This document shows positions 53,584-64,000 of a DNA stretch of 64,000 nt, piece by piece. Within the stretch, counting starts at the first letter, position 1; the number at the start of each line of letters is the position of its first letter. The notes below the pieces were generated by a model, which had not been told where the DNA came from, searched no databases, and saw only the letters and a list, made by a program, of their open reading frames with translations. The DNA is taken from positions 95,917,324-95,981,323 of the forward strand of contig NC_067474.1 in assembly GCF_947179515.1 (NCBI RefSeq), given 5' to 3'. Position numbers and translations under genes: made by a program. Source of the DNA: Apodemus sylvaticus. Its lineage: Eukaryota; Chordata; Mammalia; Rodentia; Muridae.

Positions 53584-53870
53584 CCCGGCAGGCACACACA
53601 CACATATCCTGTCAGGCACACACACACACACACATCCCGGCAGGCACACACACACACACACATCCCGGCAGGCACACACACACACACACACATATCCTGG
53701 CAGGCACACACACACACACACACATCCCGGCAGGCACACACACACACACACACACACATCCCGGCAGGCACACACACACATCCCGGCAGGCACACACACA
53801 CACACACACATCCCAGCAGGCACACACACACACATCCTGGCAGGCACACACACATGCACATACACATACC
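53392..53870. repeat. Composite satellite: (CA)n punctuated by CATCCCGGCAGG
   Basis: About 15 spacers of the form CATCCCGGCAGG or CATATCCTGGCAGG recur every 23-40 bp between CA runs of variable length. The open frames of up to 236 codons that run through it on both strands encode His-Thr or Cys-Val repeats. They are artefacts of the dinucleotide and not proteins. Confidence 0.97.
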
Positions 53871-53904
53871 AGCACACCGGCACATGGTTCACTAGTTTTT
53901 TACC

Positions 53905-53988
53905 TGGGGGCAGAGATGGAAATCAGACCCTCACACTTCTGTTGGAAGCATTATACCAACTGAGATATTTCTCTCCAGTTCGTGGAAT
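53905..53988 (-). mobile_element. tRNA-derived SINE head fragment, antisense
   Basis: TGGGGGCAGAGATGGAAATC, GAAGCATTATACCAACTGAG and ATATTTCTCTCCAGTT resemble the reverse B-box and A-box side of an old SINE. Confidence 0.55.
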
Positions 53989-55108
53989 ATTTTCTAAATC
54001 AGGTGGCACCCAACATCCACAAAGACAAATCCTCCTGTTCCAACATTTTAGTTAAAAGTCTAGACTCACATTTTGTTTTCAAATGTGAAGTGAAACAAAC
54101 CAGCAAACACACCTTGTCTGTGAAGCAAAATCACAGAAGGAAGGAAGATCTCTCAGTTTAAATTTTAATTTTTATCATGTAATTTATATTTCTTATATAT
54201 TCATGAATAGCTTATGCATCTCTTTTTCCTACCAGCCTTAGAATGTCTGCTGTATCAAGATGCTAAAACTTTTAAACTTTATTATGGGCACAAAAAAGAA
54301 AAATATGCCCCCACATTATAACTGTTCAGTTTTATGACATTTAACATATAGAAGTTTCCCTATAGTGAAGTCTATTATATATACACTAGAATAGAGTCTG
54401 CTGGTATTTTTCTTACATGAAAATGTAAGACATTGCTGGCTTCGGAGAAGGTCACTATTCACATGTGTCTTACATGGTGTAAGAAAATAGTTCATCCAAA
54501 TTTATTTTGATGGATGACTCCATCAGTCTCTCCAGTGTCTCTTTACAAAGACACAACACCCCATGGTTTGGATGTTCTAGAAGCTAAGCTCGCTTGCCAG
54601 TGAGGCCCCGTGGAAAGGAGATACATCTTTAAGAGGTTACGCCTGGAATTTATGTAATTTTCGCAGGTCATTAAATAAAAGAATAATCCAGCCTCCTTGT
54701 GTTCTTTCTGATGCAGTTGCTTCCCTTTCTGCTTCTCCCTCCTGATGTAATGCAGCATCATGCTATTTTGACTCTATAGCTACCAGAATTTTGAATCCCA
54801 AACCTCTTTTCTTTATAAAGCAGCCATGTCTCTAGTAATCTGTTACAACAACCCAAGACAGACTTAGAGTGATGCACAAAACATAAGATGTTCAACTCAG
54901 AGAATCTTAGTATAGTCAGGCAGTTACATCACCATCACCACTACCTAATACCAAAATAGGTCATCACCCAAAGGAAACCCAGTGTCTACTGAATCACATG
55001 AAGATCCACTCTCCTAGGCAATCACAAAGCTACTTTTCTATTTTGGACATTTAATATCAACCAAATCATAGCACAGATGGGGCTTTTATGTGGCTTTTTT
55101 CACATAGC
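53989..55108. other. Single-copy-like A/T-rich DNA
   Basis: No gene or clear repeat over about 1.1 kb. Confidence 0.45.
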
Positions 55109-55292
55109 ACAGTGGTTCTCAAACATCCTAATCCTGAACCCCTTTAATGTAGAACCTCACGTTGCGGTGACCCCAGCCATAAAACTATTTTCATTGCTAC
55201 ATCATAACTGAGATTTGGGGACTGTTATGAACTGTAATGTAAACACCTGTGTTTTCCAGTGGTCTTAGGTGACCCTGTGAAAGGACTCTCAA
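55109..55292 (+). mobile_element. URR1-like hAT-Charlie DNA transposon, 3' end eroded
   Basis: CAGTGGTTCTCAAACATCCT, GTAGAACCTCACGTTGCGGT, CCATAAAACTATTTTCATTG and GTGACCCTGTGAAAGGACTC. The right terminal inverted repeat is not recognisable. Confidence 0.88.
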
Positions 55293-55690
55293 ACTTGTTA
55301 CATTTTCCTGCCATTTCTTTTGGATACAGCAAGCTTTTCCAGGGTTTGGTAGCTTTCTATTTCGTTAGCTCATAAGCAAGAGACCTCCAACTTTCCTAAC
55401 CTCTCAGTTTTCCTGCTTGCTTATTCTATCCCACCAGTGGTTTTTGGTTTTCTGTTTTGCTGGTGATGGGATAGAGAGCAGGAGGGTTATTTTTTGGCTT
55501 TTGGGGGGTTGTTTTTGTATTTTAATTATTTGAGATATATTATTAGGTCAAGAGACAATTCTCATACCCTGTATATTCATAATTTAATATAAAATCAAAC
55601 TTTAAAAATTAATGCCATAGCATTTACATCTTTGCAGTACCAACAAACTGAGACCTGGAGCTGCTGAGACAAGACTCCCCCACCCCAACC
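55293..55690. other. Unassigned DNA
   Basis: T-rich and G-run sequence (55430-55520). No gene. Confidence 0.4.
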
Positions 55691-56463
55691 CTACCCCCAA
55701 TTCTTTTTTTTTATTTGATATATTCTTTATTTACATTTCAAATGATTTCCCCTTTCCTGGATCCCCCCTTTCCGAAAGTCCCATAAGCCCTCTTCCCTCC
55801 CCCTGGTCCCCCATCCACCCCTTCCCACTTCCATGTTCTGGTATTGCTCTATACTGAGGCACTGAGCCTTTCCAGAACCAGGGGCCACTCCTTCCTTCTT
55901 CTTGGACATCATTTGATATGTGGATTGTGTCTTGGATATTCCAAGCTTCTGGGCTAATATCCACTTATCAGTGAGTGCATACCATGTGTGTTCTTTTGAG
56001 ACTGGGTTACCTCACTTAGTATGATGTTCTCCAACTTCATCCATTTGTCTAAGAATTTCATGAATTCATTGTTTCTAATGGCAGAATAGTATTCCATTGT
56101 GTATATATACCACATTTTTTTGTATCCATTCCTCCATTGAGGGACACCTGGGTTCTTTCCAGATTCTGGCTATTATAAATAGGGCTGCTATGAACATAGT
56201 GGAGCATGTGTCCTTATTATATGCTGGGGAATCCTCTGGGTATATGCCCAGGAGTGGTATAGCAGGGTCCTCCGGAAATGTCGTGCCCAATTTTCTGAGG
56301 CACCTCCAGAACAACCCTGAGATTTCCCCTCACACCAGTCAGAATGGCTAAGATTAAAAACTCAGGAGACAGCAGGTGTTGGCGAGGATGTGGAAAAAGA
56401 GGAACACTCCTCCACTGCTGGTGGGGTTGCAAGCTGGTACAACCACTCTACCCCTCAGTTCTT
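55691..56463 (-). mobile_element. L1Md-type insertion with 5' inversion and target duplication
   Basis: 55706-56310 is the reverse of an L1 3' end: a T run, 3' UTR (TTTACATTTCAAATGATTTC), then ORF2 C-terminal sequence (GTATTCCATTGTGTATATAT, GTATATGCCCAGGAGTGGTA). At 56310/56311 the strand switches and plus-strand ORF2 follows (ACAACCCTGAGATTTCCCCT, GAACACTCCTCCACTGCTGG). Flanking CTACCCCCAATTCTT (55691) and CTACCCCTCAGTTCTT (56448) form a clear target duplication. Low divergence marks it as fairly young, and it is 5'-truncated. Confidence 0.95.
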
Positions 56464-56964
56464 ATGGGAATAAAAACAGCATATGTTGAGTTCTGTGACT
56501 GAACTCATATTTCAGTCTCAAAATGGCTCCACGGGAGATGCTTTGTTGGAACGACCTGTATGGTACCAGTGTTTTTATTGCAGGGGTGAGTTGAAGAAAA
56601 TGGATGCCATTGCCACATTTATCTTTGAATTTCATTCAAGCCTTTGCATCTCCCACTAAAGTCTGTGACTTTTCTACTCAAAACTCTTATTTCTCATCCA
56701 GAGACTAGCTAGATACTTTGACTTCCGGAGGGACAATGACAGACCTCAACTGACGAGAATCTAACCGTGAAAAGATCTGAGAGCAAAGAACTCCAGGCAA
56801 ATGGTGAAAGCCAGGCTTGTGAAGCAGAGGGAGGGTGGCAAGCTGAGGGCTAAAGCTGCCTGGATCCAGTCCACAAGCAAGGGGCAGGGGTTGATTCCAG
56901 ATCCCCACAGTCCAGCTCAGTCTTGAGGAGCACAGTGTTCTGCTGTACAAGAATCAAATGCCAC
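56464..56964. other. Single-copy-like DNA
   Basis: No repeat recognised. A reverse frame at 56705-56950 has no domain. Confidence 0.4.
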
Positions 56965-57365
56965 AGATATTTTATATCGTTTTAAATATTTTTTATTTAC
57001 TATGTATGTGTCCGTGCATGTGTGTTCAGGCATGCATGCATGTGTGTGCATGCTTGTGTGTATGTGTGATGTGAGTGCAGGTCTCAGTGCAAGAATGGCG
57101 GTCAGACGACAAGTTTCTAGAGGTGAGCTCCTTTTCCACTTCATCCACCTTGCTGAGGCTGGGTCTCTTGTCTCAGCCATGCGACTCTGTAGGCCAGCAA
57201 GCCTGTGAGATTCCTGGTAATGTCTGCCTCCCATATTGCCGTAAGAGCATGGAGATTACGCTCATAGACCACTGCATCTGGCTTTTATGTAGGCTCCAGG
57301 ATCTAACTCGGGTTCTCCAACACAGTGGCTAGCACTCATCCCCGGTGCCATCTCACTGGCCCACT
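56965..57365 (-). mobile_element. Composite tRNA-derived rodent SINE, antisense
   Basis: A TATG/TGTG-rich tail (56985-57070), then AATGGCGGTCAGACGACAAG, TGAGGCTGGGTCTCTTGTCT, GGCCAGCAAGCCTGTGAGAT, GGCTCCAGGATCTAACTCGG and GGTGCCATCTCACTGGCCCA give a nearly full-length reverse copy. Confidence 0.82.
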
Positions 57366-57825
57366 TACAGGAGACTCTAAAGCAGATGTTGCCATGATCT
57401 TCCATGATGAGCCGAAGCCTCCTCTAGCTAGGAGGTTAGCCTTTTGACTTAATGGTGTATATTCTAACTCTGTGGCCAAATCCAAGATCCCACAGTCAGA
57501 GGAGCCCCACGCTACAAAAAGACAGTTCATAAGCACTAACCTTTGAGTGGGCTCGATGGGAGCACGAACTCACCTCAGGTCATCCCACAGCCCACAGGCT
57601 GGTGCGAGAGACTGAAGCTGTCAGCATCACCAGGGAAGACTGCAGGTCCACAGGAAGACACACCTCACTGCATTCAAACACCATGAGAAAGCCTGGTGAT
57701 CAAAGTCAGCAGTGTCCCTGGAGAGGAACTAGCTAGGAAGCAACTCCCTCCCAACAGCCTACAGACTCCACTCTCAGAGTGCTTCCAGAATGCACACTGA
57801 AAAGTGCTTTCTGAAAGGACTTTTG
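57366..57825. other. Single-copy-like DNA
   Basis: No gene or repeat recognised. Confidence 0.4.
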
Positions 57826-58040
57826 AAGCTGAAGAGATGGCTCAGTGGTTAAGAGCACCCACTACTCTTCCCGAGGACCCTGATTCATTTCCTAGCACCC
57901 AAATAGCAGCTCTCAACTCTGTAATTCCCAGTTTCAGGGGATTTGACGCCCTCTTCTGACCTTGCCAGTCAAGCATGTGGAATGTGGTATTATGTATGTA
58001 TATATATATGCAAACATGCAAAAATAAAATAAAATAAAAA
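57826..58040 (+). mobile_element. B3 SINE
   Basis: AGCTGAAGAGATGGCTCAGT, GGTTAAGAGCACCCACTACT, ATTCCCAGTTTCAGGGGATT and CAAACATGCAAAAATAAAAT, with an (AAAAT)n tail. Confidence 0.95.
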
Positions 58041-59084
58041 CAAGGACTTCCAACACTAAACACGGTGCCAGAATCTACTAAAATGACCCACACCCCCTTA
58101 AAGGTTTGCCATAGCCTCTGGCCCTGCAGGGAGCTGCTGCTGCTTTTGTACAGCTGTCACCAGAGCCCTTCTGTCATACCAGCTCCCCAGGTGAGCTGAT
58201 TAAAATTGCCCAAGTACACTATCTCAGAGAGACCTACCCAGAAATGTCCTGGAGGGTTCACAGTCCCAGTTTGTCGTGCAGAGCCAACTGCTGTCCAACT
58301 GGGGAGGTTGGCACCGGTGGAGGTGTGTTTAATCCTAGCCATAGCATCCGCATCCCTGCTGCTGCACCTTCCTGGAATGAGGAAGCTAAGAGGGAAACAG
58401 CCTCGGGCTCTTGTGTCCTTGGCTTCTGTTCTAGACGTAAACACAGTCAGACCATCCTAAGAGGAGATGCAGAGACACAAAGGAAGCAGACGCCATTGCC
58501 CAGTGGGTACTCAGGGTTCTGTGCACCTCAAAAAATCGGACTGCCTATAATTTCACAGTCCTGTTTGAGTAGCTACATGTTCGATCATGGTCTGTATATT
58601 TCAACAATTTACTACAGGCAAAACGAAACATCATGGATAAGGAAAAAGCATTTACTTTGAACAATGTAACAAAAATCATCTCAACTATTCACCAGAAACA
58701 GGAAGTGAGGTCTAAGCCTGTTGACTTGGGTATGGAATCAAAGGCTTTAGAAACTTCCCAACTGAATGCAGAGCACTTGTATATGTGAGTGGTAGGACAA
58801 ATTCTAGTGCAAACTCTGCTATGTTAAATCCAAAGACACTCACAAAAGGGGTGAGCAAACCACAGCTCCACAGAGAGGCAAGACCTCCACGGCTCTTCAG
58901 ACAGCCGCTTGGAAGCTCAGCCTCTCACCGCCAGCTTAAATGTGAGCGGCCGATGACATGATGACACGCTGTTGCAACACATCCAGCAAAGTCAGGAAAG
59001 GAGGGAGGCAGCCTTTGCTTCCTCTCCACCTCCTCCCCAAGGAAGGTGCTGCTGGGAAGAGCTAAGGCAGCTGGAGAGCCAGGC
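58041..59084. other. Single-copy-like DNA
   Basis: No repeat recognised over about 1 kb. The longest open frame (58244-58660, 138 codons) has no recognisable domain and overlaps frames on the other strand. Confidence 0.45.
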
Positions 59085-59150
59085 ATTGCCAGCAGCGCGC
59101 ATGGCGGGCGGGCGCACAGGGGCGGTGATGAGAGCCGGGTGGTAGCTGGC
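59085..59150. promoter_or_regulatory. Small CpG cluster with GC box
   Basis: GCAGCGCGCATGGCGGGCGG and GCGCACAGGGGCGGTGATGA hold about eight CpGs in 55 bp and an SP1-type GGGGCGG. It is far above the local CpG background. It could be a small promoter, an old island or chance. Confidence 0.3.
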
Positions 59151-59595
59151 TGATTGCTACAGACCATCTGGAAGAGGAAATTTACCGCCCTTAGCTAGAA
59201 CAGGATCTGTTTTCCTTTGGAGTCATTATATGGTACCTTTTACTGTAGGGCAAACGATTGTTTAAATAAAATCAGGAAAGCAACTCTATGGCTAAATGGA
59301 TGAGAAAGAAATGAGGTAAAGTCACTTCTGCTATAATGTCTAAGATTGGGACCAATTTCACGCATTGTTTTTTTAAGAGACATGCAGATACTTTCTAATA
59401 TTCTGAGAAAGTGATGGTAGAGGCTGTGGAGAAGCAAGACAATGGAGGGCATTGGGAAGGAGAGTTGACTCGCTAAGGGAAGCAGGCCTACCTCCCCATC
59501 TTCCCCCTCAAGTTCAACACCAGCACAACGTCCAGTCCAGAAGGAACATTGTCCTGTTTGGATCGTCCCAGAGCCTAATGGGCCACTTACTGTAC
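59151..59595. other. Single-copy-like DNA
   Basis: No gene or repeat recognised. Confidence 0.4.
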
Positions 59596-59998
59596 AGGCT
59601 GGTTTTGTGTGTCAACTTGACACAAGCTGGAGTTATCACAGAGAAAGGAACCTCCCTTGAGGAAATGCCTCCCTGAGATCCAGCTGTAAGACATTTTCTC
59701 AATTACTGATCAAGGAGGGAGGGCCCATTGTGGGTGGGGCCATCCCTGGGCTGGTGGTCCTGGGTTCTATAAGAAAGCAAGCTGAACAAGCCAGGAGAAG
59801 CAAGCCAGTAAGTAACATCCCTCCATGGCCTCTGCATCAGCCCCTGCCTCCAAGTTCCTGCCCTGTGTGAGTTCCTGTCCTGACTTCCTTTGGTGATGAC
59901 CAACAATGTGGAAGTGTAAGATGAATAAACCCTTTCCTCCCAACTAGCATTTTGGTCATGATGTCTTGTGCAGGAATAGAAACCCTGCTAGGACAGTC
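59596..59998 (+). mobile_element. Rodent interspersed repeat (sense), near-complete
   Basis: TGTGTGTCAACTTGACACAA, GAGGAAATGCCTCCCTGAGA, GCCATCCCTGGGCTGGTGGT, GATGAATAAACCCTTTCCTC and GGAATAGAAACCCTGCTAGG. It is the mirror of 25088-25486 and young enough to show the whole family order. Confidence 0.92.
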
Positions 59999-60189
59999 AT
60001 CCCACAGCTCTTACCTCCTAGCTTGTCTTGTGCATCCCCATGAATTGAACACTTAAAAACCAGGAAAACAAGTCAAGAGATTTTATTGATCTGGCATTAG
60101 CTTGTGACTGTTTTCCCAATTAGAGAATACGAATGGAGTTTCAACATTCATTGTTAAAAATCTGTGCTCCTCTGTTGGGAGCAAGACCA
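59999..60189. other. Unassigned DNA
   Basis: No gene or repeat recognised. Confidence 0.35.
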
Positions 60190-60490
60190 AGCCAGGGCTT
60201 TCTCAGAGGCCCTGGTGAAGGGACAAAATGAATGGTGATTCTGTGTCCTTGCTGAGGGGCAGATCTGGCAAGGTCCAGTCTAGGACTGGGGACAGGGCCT
60301 TGATGGAGTTGAGGTTTAGGGTCCTGGGAACCCGACTTTCTTCCATGAAGGGCTGTATCTGGGGTATGCTGTGTTTGCCAATATTGCTTGACTTACTCTC
60401 TGCTGACCTTGGCCCATTATCCCCTTACAAACAGTATGTAAGGTGCTGTACTTCTTAATAAACGTGCTTGGCATAAGTCATCAACTTATG
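60190..60490 (+). mobile_element. Probable LTR fragment
   Basis: GTTTGCCAATATTGCTTGAC, GACCTTGGCCCATTATCCCC and CTTCTTAATAAACGTGCTTG resemble the end of a rodent LTR with its polyadenylation signal. The family and the 5' limit are not established. Confidence 0.45.
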
Positions 60491-61127
60491 CAAATCCTCC
60501 TGGTCCTATATTTTGCTTTTGTCTTCTTTAATTTCTCATCCTTGGTTCTCCCCCTCAATACTTCACCTCTTGGAACCATTTTCATGAAAGTTTGGGTCAC
60601 TTCTCCACCATCCATATTTGACCCAATCAGTGTACAGACCTAGATATTCATAAAAATCATGGGCACACTTACTTAGTTACTCAGTAAACTGAGTCTCAGG
60701 GCATAGAGCTCTTGTAGAGAGAAAGAGGAGGTTCTTTGGAGGAGGTACAGACTGGTGCACCAATGTGAAACACTGTCTCTCTACTGCCTCCTTTGATGCT
60801 TAATAGCAATAATATTCAAAGATGACTTTGGTTCATTCTATTCCCTCTCCTTCACCATTCTTTAAAATAAAAATAGATGGTCAATTTTGATGCGAAAATA
60901 TGAGTTACTACACTGAGGCCCACTGTGGCCCTTCCTCCAGATGCTGATGGCTAAGGAGGGGGCTCTGGCCCTGGTGAGGAACGACTCTAGTGAATGCGGC
61001 TAAAAGAGCCCCATGCCAACCAGCTCCATCTTTGCCTTATGAATGGTCCAGGCCTTCCCAGGGATGCTCTCCTCCTTCTACTCCTCTTCCTCCACACCTT
61101 CCATCTTTAGTTTTCTCCTCTTTTCTC
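60491..61127. other. Unassigned DNA
   Basis: No gene. Pyrimidine-rich at 61060-61130. Confidence 0.4.
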
Positions 61128-61242
61128 ATCTTTGAGATAAAGTTTCACTGTGTAGTTCAGGCTGGCCTCAAAATTGTAATTACTCTGCCCCAGCCTCCTG
61201 TTAGAACTGCAGACATGAGCAGTTATGCCCAGTCCCTTCCTT
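61128..61242 (-). mobile_element. B1-related SINE, antisense, old
   Basis: AGATAAAGTTTCACTGTGTA, GTTCAGGCTGGCCTCAAAAT and CCCAGCCTCCTGTTAGAACT are reverse B1 landmarks. Confidence 0.82.
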
Positions 61243-61294
61243 TCTAAGCATGAGGCCAACATCTTTTCCAAGGGCTACAGTTTCACTAACAGAA

Positions 61295-61672
61295 AATATA
61301 TAACTCTGGTGGCTTGAACGAGAAATGCACACACACACACACACACACACACAGCCATGCTCGTGTATTTGAACACTTGCTCCCCAGTGGGTGGCAATAT
61401 TTGGAGGTCATAGGACCTTCAGGAGACACGCCTGGCTGAAGCAGGCTCATCACTGGAGGCAGGCTTTGAGGGTTTATAATCTCACTCTACTTCCTGTTTT
61501 CTCTCAGCTTCCTGCTCGCGTATGAAAACGTGATCGATCAGCTTCCTGCCTTGTCTTCCCTGCTGTAAGGATTCTATCCCTCTTGGACTGTGAACTAGAA
61601 CAAAGCATTTCTTCCCCAGGTTGTTTTCTGTTGATGTTTTGTGACCGCGACAGAAAATTAACCAATACAAGA
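61295..61672 (+). mobile_element. Rodent interspersed repeat, old copy with CA insertion
   Basis: GTATTTGAACACTTGCTCCC, CAGTGGGTGGCAATATTTGG, GAGGGTTTATAATCTCACTC, CTGCTGTAAGGATTCTATCC and GAAAATTAACCAATACAAG give the family order. Confidence 0.8.
61328..61353. repeat. (CA)n microsatellite
   Basis: About 13 CA units inside the repeat at 61295. Confidence 0.97.
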
Positions 61673-63140
61673 CCCTTTCCCCTTAAGCCTTCATCTTTCT
61701 GACAGTAAGTCCCCATGTGGCCGACCCTTCCCAGATTTGGCCTTGGAAGGTCCTCTGAGTAAGAAGGGTGGTGAGGGAGAGGGCTCACACTGGATAAGGC
61801 TATGTAAGCATCTCAGGCAATGGTGAAGGTCTAAAGGTCTCCAAGCTCTAGAATGCCCAGACAAACACATTTCCTGGGAGATTGGCAAGCATGACAAACC
61901 TTTGCATGGTCCTTAGATGTGCCTTGTAAGGGAACTGTGGGAGTGAGAGGAGGATATGGGAAAATATAAAGGAGGCTCCGTTCAAGCATTGTATGGCCAT
62001 CACATAAGAATGTGCCTTCCTGGAATAAAGGAGTCCGCCTCTTTTGTAAAAGCCATGCGGTGAACGAATGAAAGAGGTTTTGTTCCATCCCTGCATTTTA
62101 CCCACAGTTAGCCAAACAGATTTTGATTGTTTTGAAAAACTGAGATTTATCTGCTGATAATGAAAGACAGATCTAGAAATAGTTAGAATCCCAGGACTTC
62201 AATTGAAACTAAAAAAAGAACAGTCAGTTGTTTTTTATCATCTAAGGGCCTTGGGCTCTCTTTAAAACTATCCAGAGTACATTCGCATAAAGCATTAACA
62301 AGCGGAGCAAAGGAAGGGTGAAGAGAGAGTGTGCAGGGCTGGAGGGAGTGCTTCCTGTTCTCCATTTAATATCTGGGTAGGAACATTCTTGGAAATGATC
62401 ACAAAAGCAGAAATTCTGGCTTAACTCTGAATAGACTGTGGCCATTCCTTTCATGTTACCCCTGGCCCGCTGGCTGTGGCAGTGGCTGTGGCAGTGTAGA
62501 TATAACTGTTGCTCAGAAAACAAGATTCCCGACAATTTGCTCCATTCTGCTCCAAAGGCATTCCGAGGCTTTCAAAGTGGGGCTGAACATGCATAGAAAC
62601 CTTCCCCCTCGCAGCTGCGTCTCGTTCAATTTTGCCAAATTTTCTTAATGAAGATTTGAGATTTTGTGCTAGGTTTCCCCTTCTGCTTAAAGCTCAAGTG
62701 ACACTCTGAATCTTTTAGACATATGGGAGTCTTCAAAACCTCAGACAAAGGCCCTCCACGCTTTATGAACAAACCTTGTTTTTGTTGTTGTTGTTGTTGT
62801 TTTTGTTTTTTTATATGTGGCCTTGGTACTAGTTATGTGGTTGTCTTATCCGATCTAGCGGGCTCACTTTGGTTGAAGGGCATACAGAGTATATAAGTAA
62901 GCTCAGGTCCTAATCACTGATAAAATATCACACGAGCTTCTGTGGTTTTTCTATGTCAGCTGTCATGTCACATACTTTTCTTCTATTAAATTTAGGCAGT
63001 GGGGGAGGAGGCTGCTTGTGACATGCTATTCAACTTCCCTTAAAGGATGTTAAACCCATAGAAAAGATTTTCCCTCCAAAGACCAGTGGAAATATCAAGT
63101 GCTTTTCAAATTTGATAGTCACTGCTTAAAAAACACAAAA
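61673..63140. other. Single-copy-like block
   Basis: No interspersed repeat is recognised for nearly 1.5 kb, apart from a (GTT)n tract at 62777-62812. Overlapping reverse-strand open frames (61504-62105, 62183-62535) have no domain. A 12-bp duplication of GGCTGTGGCAGT lies at 62471-62495. Confidence 0.45.
62777..62812. repeat. (GTT)n tract
   Basis: TTGTTGTTGTTGTTG flanked by T runs. It may be a decayed reverse poly(A) tail. Confidence 0.92.
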
Positions 63141-63162
63141 GCAAAAAAAAAAAAAAAAAAAT

Positions 63163-63350
63163 TGGTCTGGAGAGAGTGCTCAGCAGTTAAGAGCACTGAC
63201 TGTTCTTCCAGAGGTCCTGAGTCCAAACCCCAGCAACCACATGGTGGCTCACAACCATCTGTAATGAGATCTGATGCCCTCTTCTGTGTGTCTGAAGACA
63301 GCTACAGTGTACTTATATATAATAAATAAATAACATTTTTTTAAAAATAG
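63163..63350 (+). mobile_element. B2 SINE
   Basis: GTCTGGAGAGAGTGCTCAGC, TGTTCTTCCAGAGGTCCTGA, CAACCACATGGTGGCTCACA and CAGTGTACTTATATATAATA. A young copy. It is preceded by an A18 tract at 63143-63160. Confidence 0.97.
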
Positions 63351-63809
63351 CTTTACACAAATACTAAATGAAAAACAAACACATGTATATGCACAATTAA
63401 TTGCCGTTATTTCAGTGTGTGTTCACAGTTCATCACAGATGGGCCCTCAGCAGACCAAGGGAACGGCAGCAACATCCCAGGAGGGATCCCAGCCAGATCC
63501 CTGTGACCTGGGACACAGGGCTCCTCCAGGGCCCTGCCAATGGAGTAAAGTAGTGGTACAGAATCCAAAGTGTGTCCAGGTCAGAGTTGTCAGGCTCACA
63601 CTAGAGTGGTCAAGGAGATCCAGGGAGCCCCGTTCAAACCTTCAATGTTTAAAAGCAAAGCAACCACAGGGAAAGGAACTGCGGAAGAACAGTGTGTGCT
63701 GATGTGAGAAAGGGTGACCTTTCTCCAGGTGTAAGCACCATGGACACTGAGTCTGAATCACCCAGGTAACAGCTCGGATCACCTGGAAACTGAGCTCAAA
63801 GCACATCAG

Positions 63810-63811
<2 letters not shown>
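63351..63811. other. Single-copy-like DNA
   Basis: No repeat recognised. A frame at 63415-63702 (95 codons) shows no domain. Confidence 0.4.

Positions 63812-63842
<31 letters not shown>
63812..63842. repeat. (CA)n microsatellite
   Basis: About 15 CA units. Confidence 0.98.
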
Positions 63843-63844
<2 letters not shown>

Positions 63845-63934
63845 CGTGCGCGTATGAGCCCAGCAGCTCTCACTTCTCAGGCTGGTAGTGAGAGAATGAA
63901 TGTGATTCTACGTGAGGGAGAAGACTCAACCTCA

Positions 63935-63974
63935 GCTGTGGCTGTGGCTGTGACTGAGGCTGTGGCTGTGGCTG
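63935..63974. repeat. (GGCTGT)n hexamer repeat
   Basis: Six to seven imperfect GGCTGT/GACTGA units just before the right edge of the window. Confidence 0.93.
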
Positions 63975-64000
63975 CTCAATGCCTTGTGGAAGTTGTGAGT

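Noticed and set aside
53345..54055. 236-codon open frame (and 186- to 215-codon frames on both strands) rich in His-Thr or Cys-Val
   Set aside because: It is a read-through of the (CA)n composite satellite. Both strands and several frames are open at once, as expected for a dinucleotide repeat.

Overview
The window looks like rodent, almost certainly mouse (genus Mus), nuclear DNA from a gene-poor stretch that is intergenic or deep intronic. The diagnosis rests on SINEs and LINEs that I recognise by eye: young-looking B1 copies (for example 9170-9316), B2 copies (29816-29990, 37376-37556, 63163-63350), older B3, ID and B4-like SINEs, rodent L1 (LINE-1) fragments, URR1-type hAT DNA transposons, rodent LTRs, and many (CA)n/(GA)n microsatellites. 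I found no functional protein-coding gene. Open reading frames in the window lie in repeats, microsatellites or unremarkable single-copy sequence. There is no bacterial or phage-like sequence, CRISPR array, operon, tRNA or rRNA gene.

Layout. 1-3.4 kb: unassigned DNA with a 54-bp tandem duplication, a B1, a rodent interspersed repeat and a URR1 transposon. 3.4-10.2 kb: two decayed plus-strand L1 copies lying one after the other, broken up by SINEs, LTR-like DNA and microsatellites. 10.3-17.7 kb: LTR-like DNA, SINEs, a minus-strand L1 3' end and a conserved-looking AT-rich block near 12 kb. 17.7-22.9 kb: a CpG-enriched patch with an ETS-type palindrome and a candidate 5' exon (18.3-19.0 kb), an inverted repeat (20.46-21.06 kb) and a minus-strand LTR. 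23.9-25.5 kb: an ancient L1 endonuclease/RT fragment. 27.45-28.0 kb: a higher-order minisatellite of 24-bp monomers. 28-35 kb: mostly single-copy DNA, a long (GA)n tract and an inverted repeat with arms of about 265 bp set about 1.8 kb apart. 35.4-36.6 kb: two mouse repeats nested in each other. 37.2-41.8 kb: a B1/B2 pair that reused one target site, rodent L1 fragments, and (TC)n and C-rich tracts. 42.3-51.9 kb: dispersed repeats separated by the largest single-copy blocks, with RFX X-box palindromes, E-boxes and homeodomain sites. 51.9-56.5 kb: two L1 insertions that both show the 5' inversion of twin priming, plus a CA/CCCGGCAGG composite satellite. 56.5-64 kb: SINEs, dispersed repeats, a small CpG cluster and single-copy DNA.

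Nothing here works together as a pathway. What is notable is insertion history (nesting, target-site reuse, twin priming), tandem and inverted repeats, and a few single-copy blocks with regulatory-type motifs. I did not find a convincing new biological system. Repeat names come from recalled consensus patterns, not from a database run, and boundaries are usually good to within about 5-20 bp.
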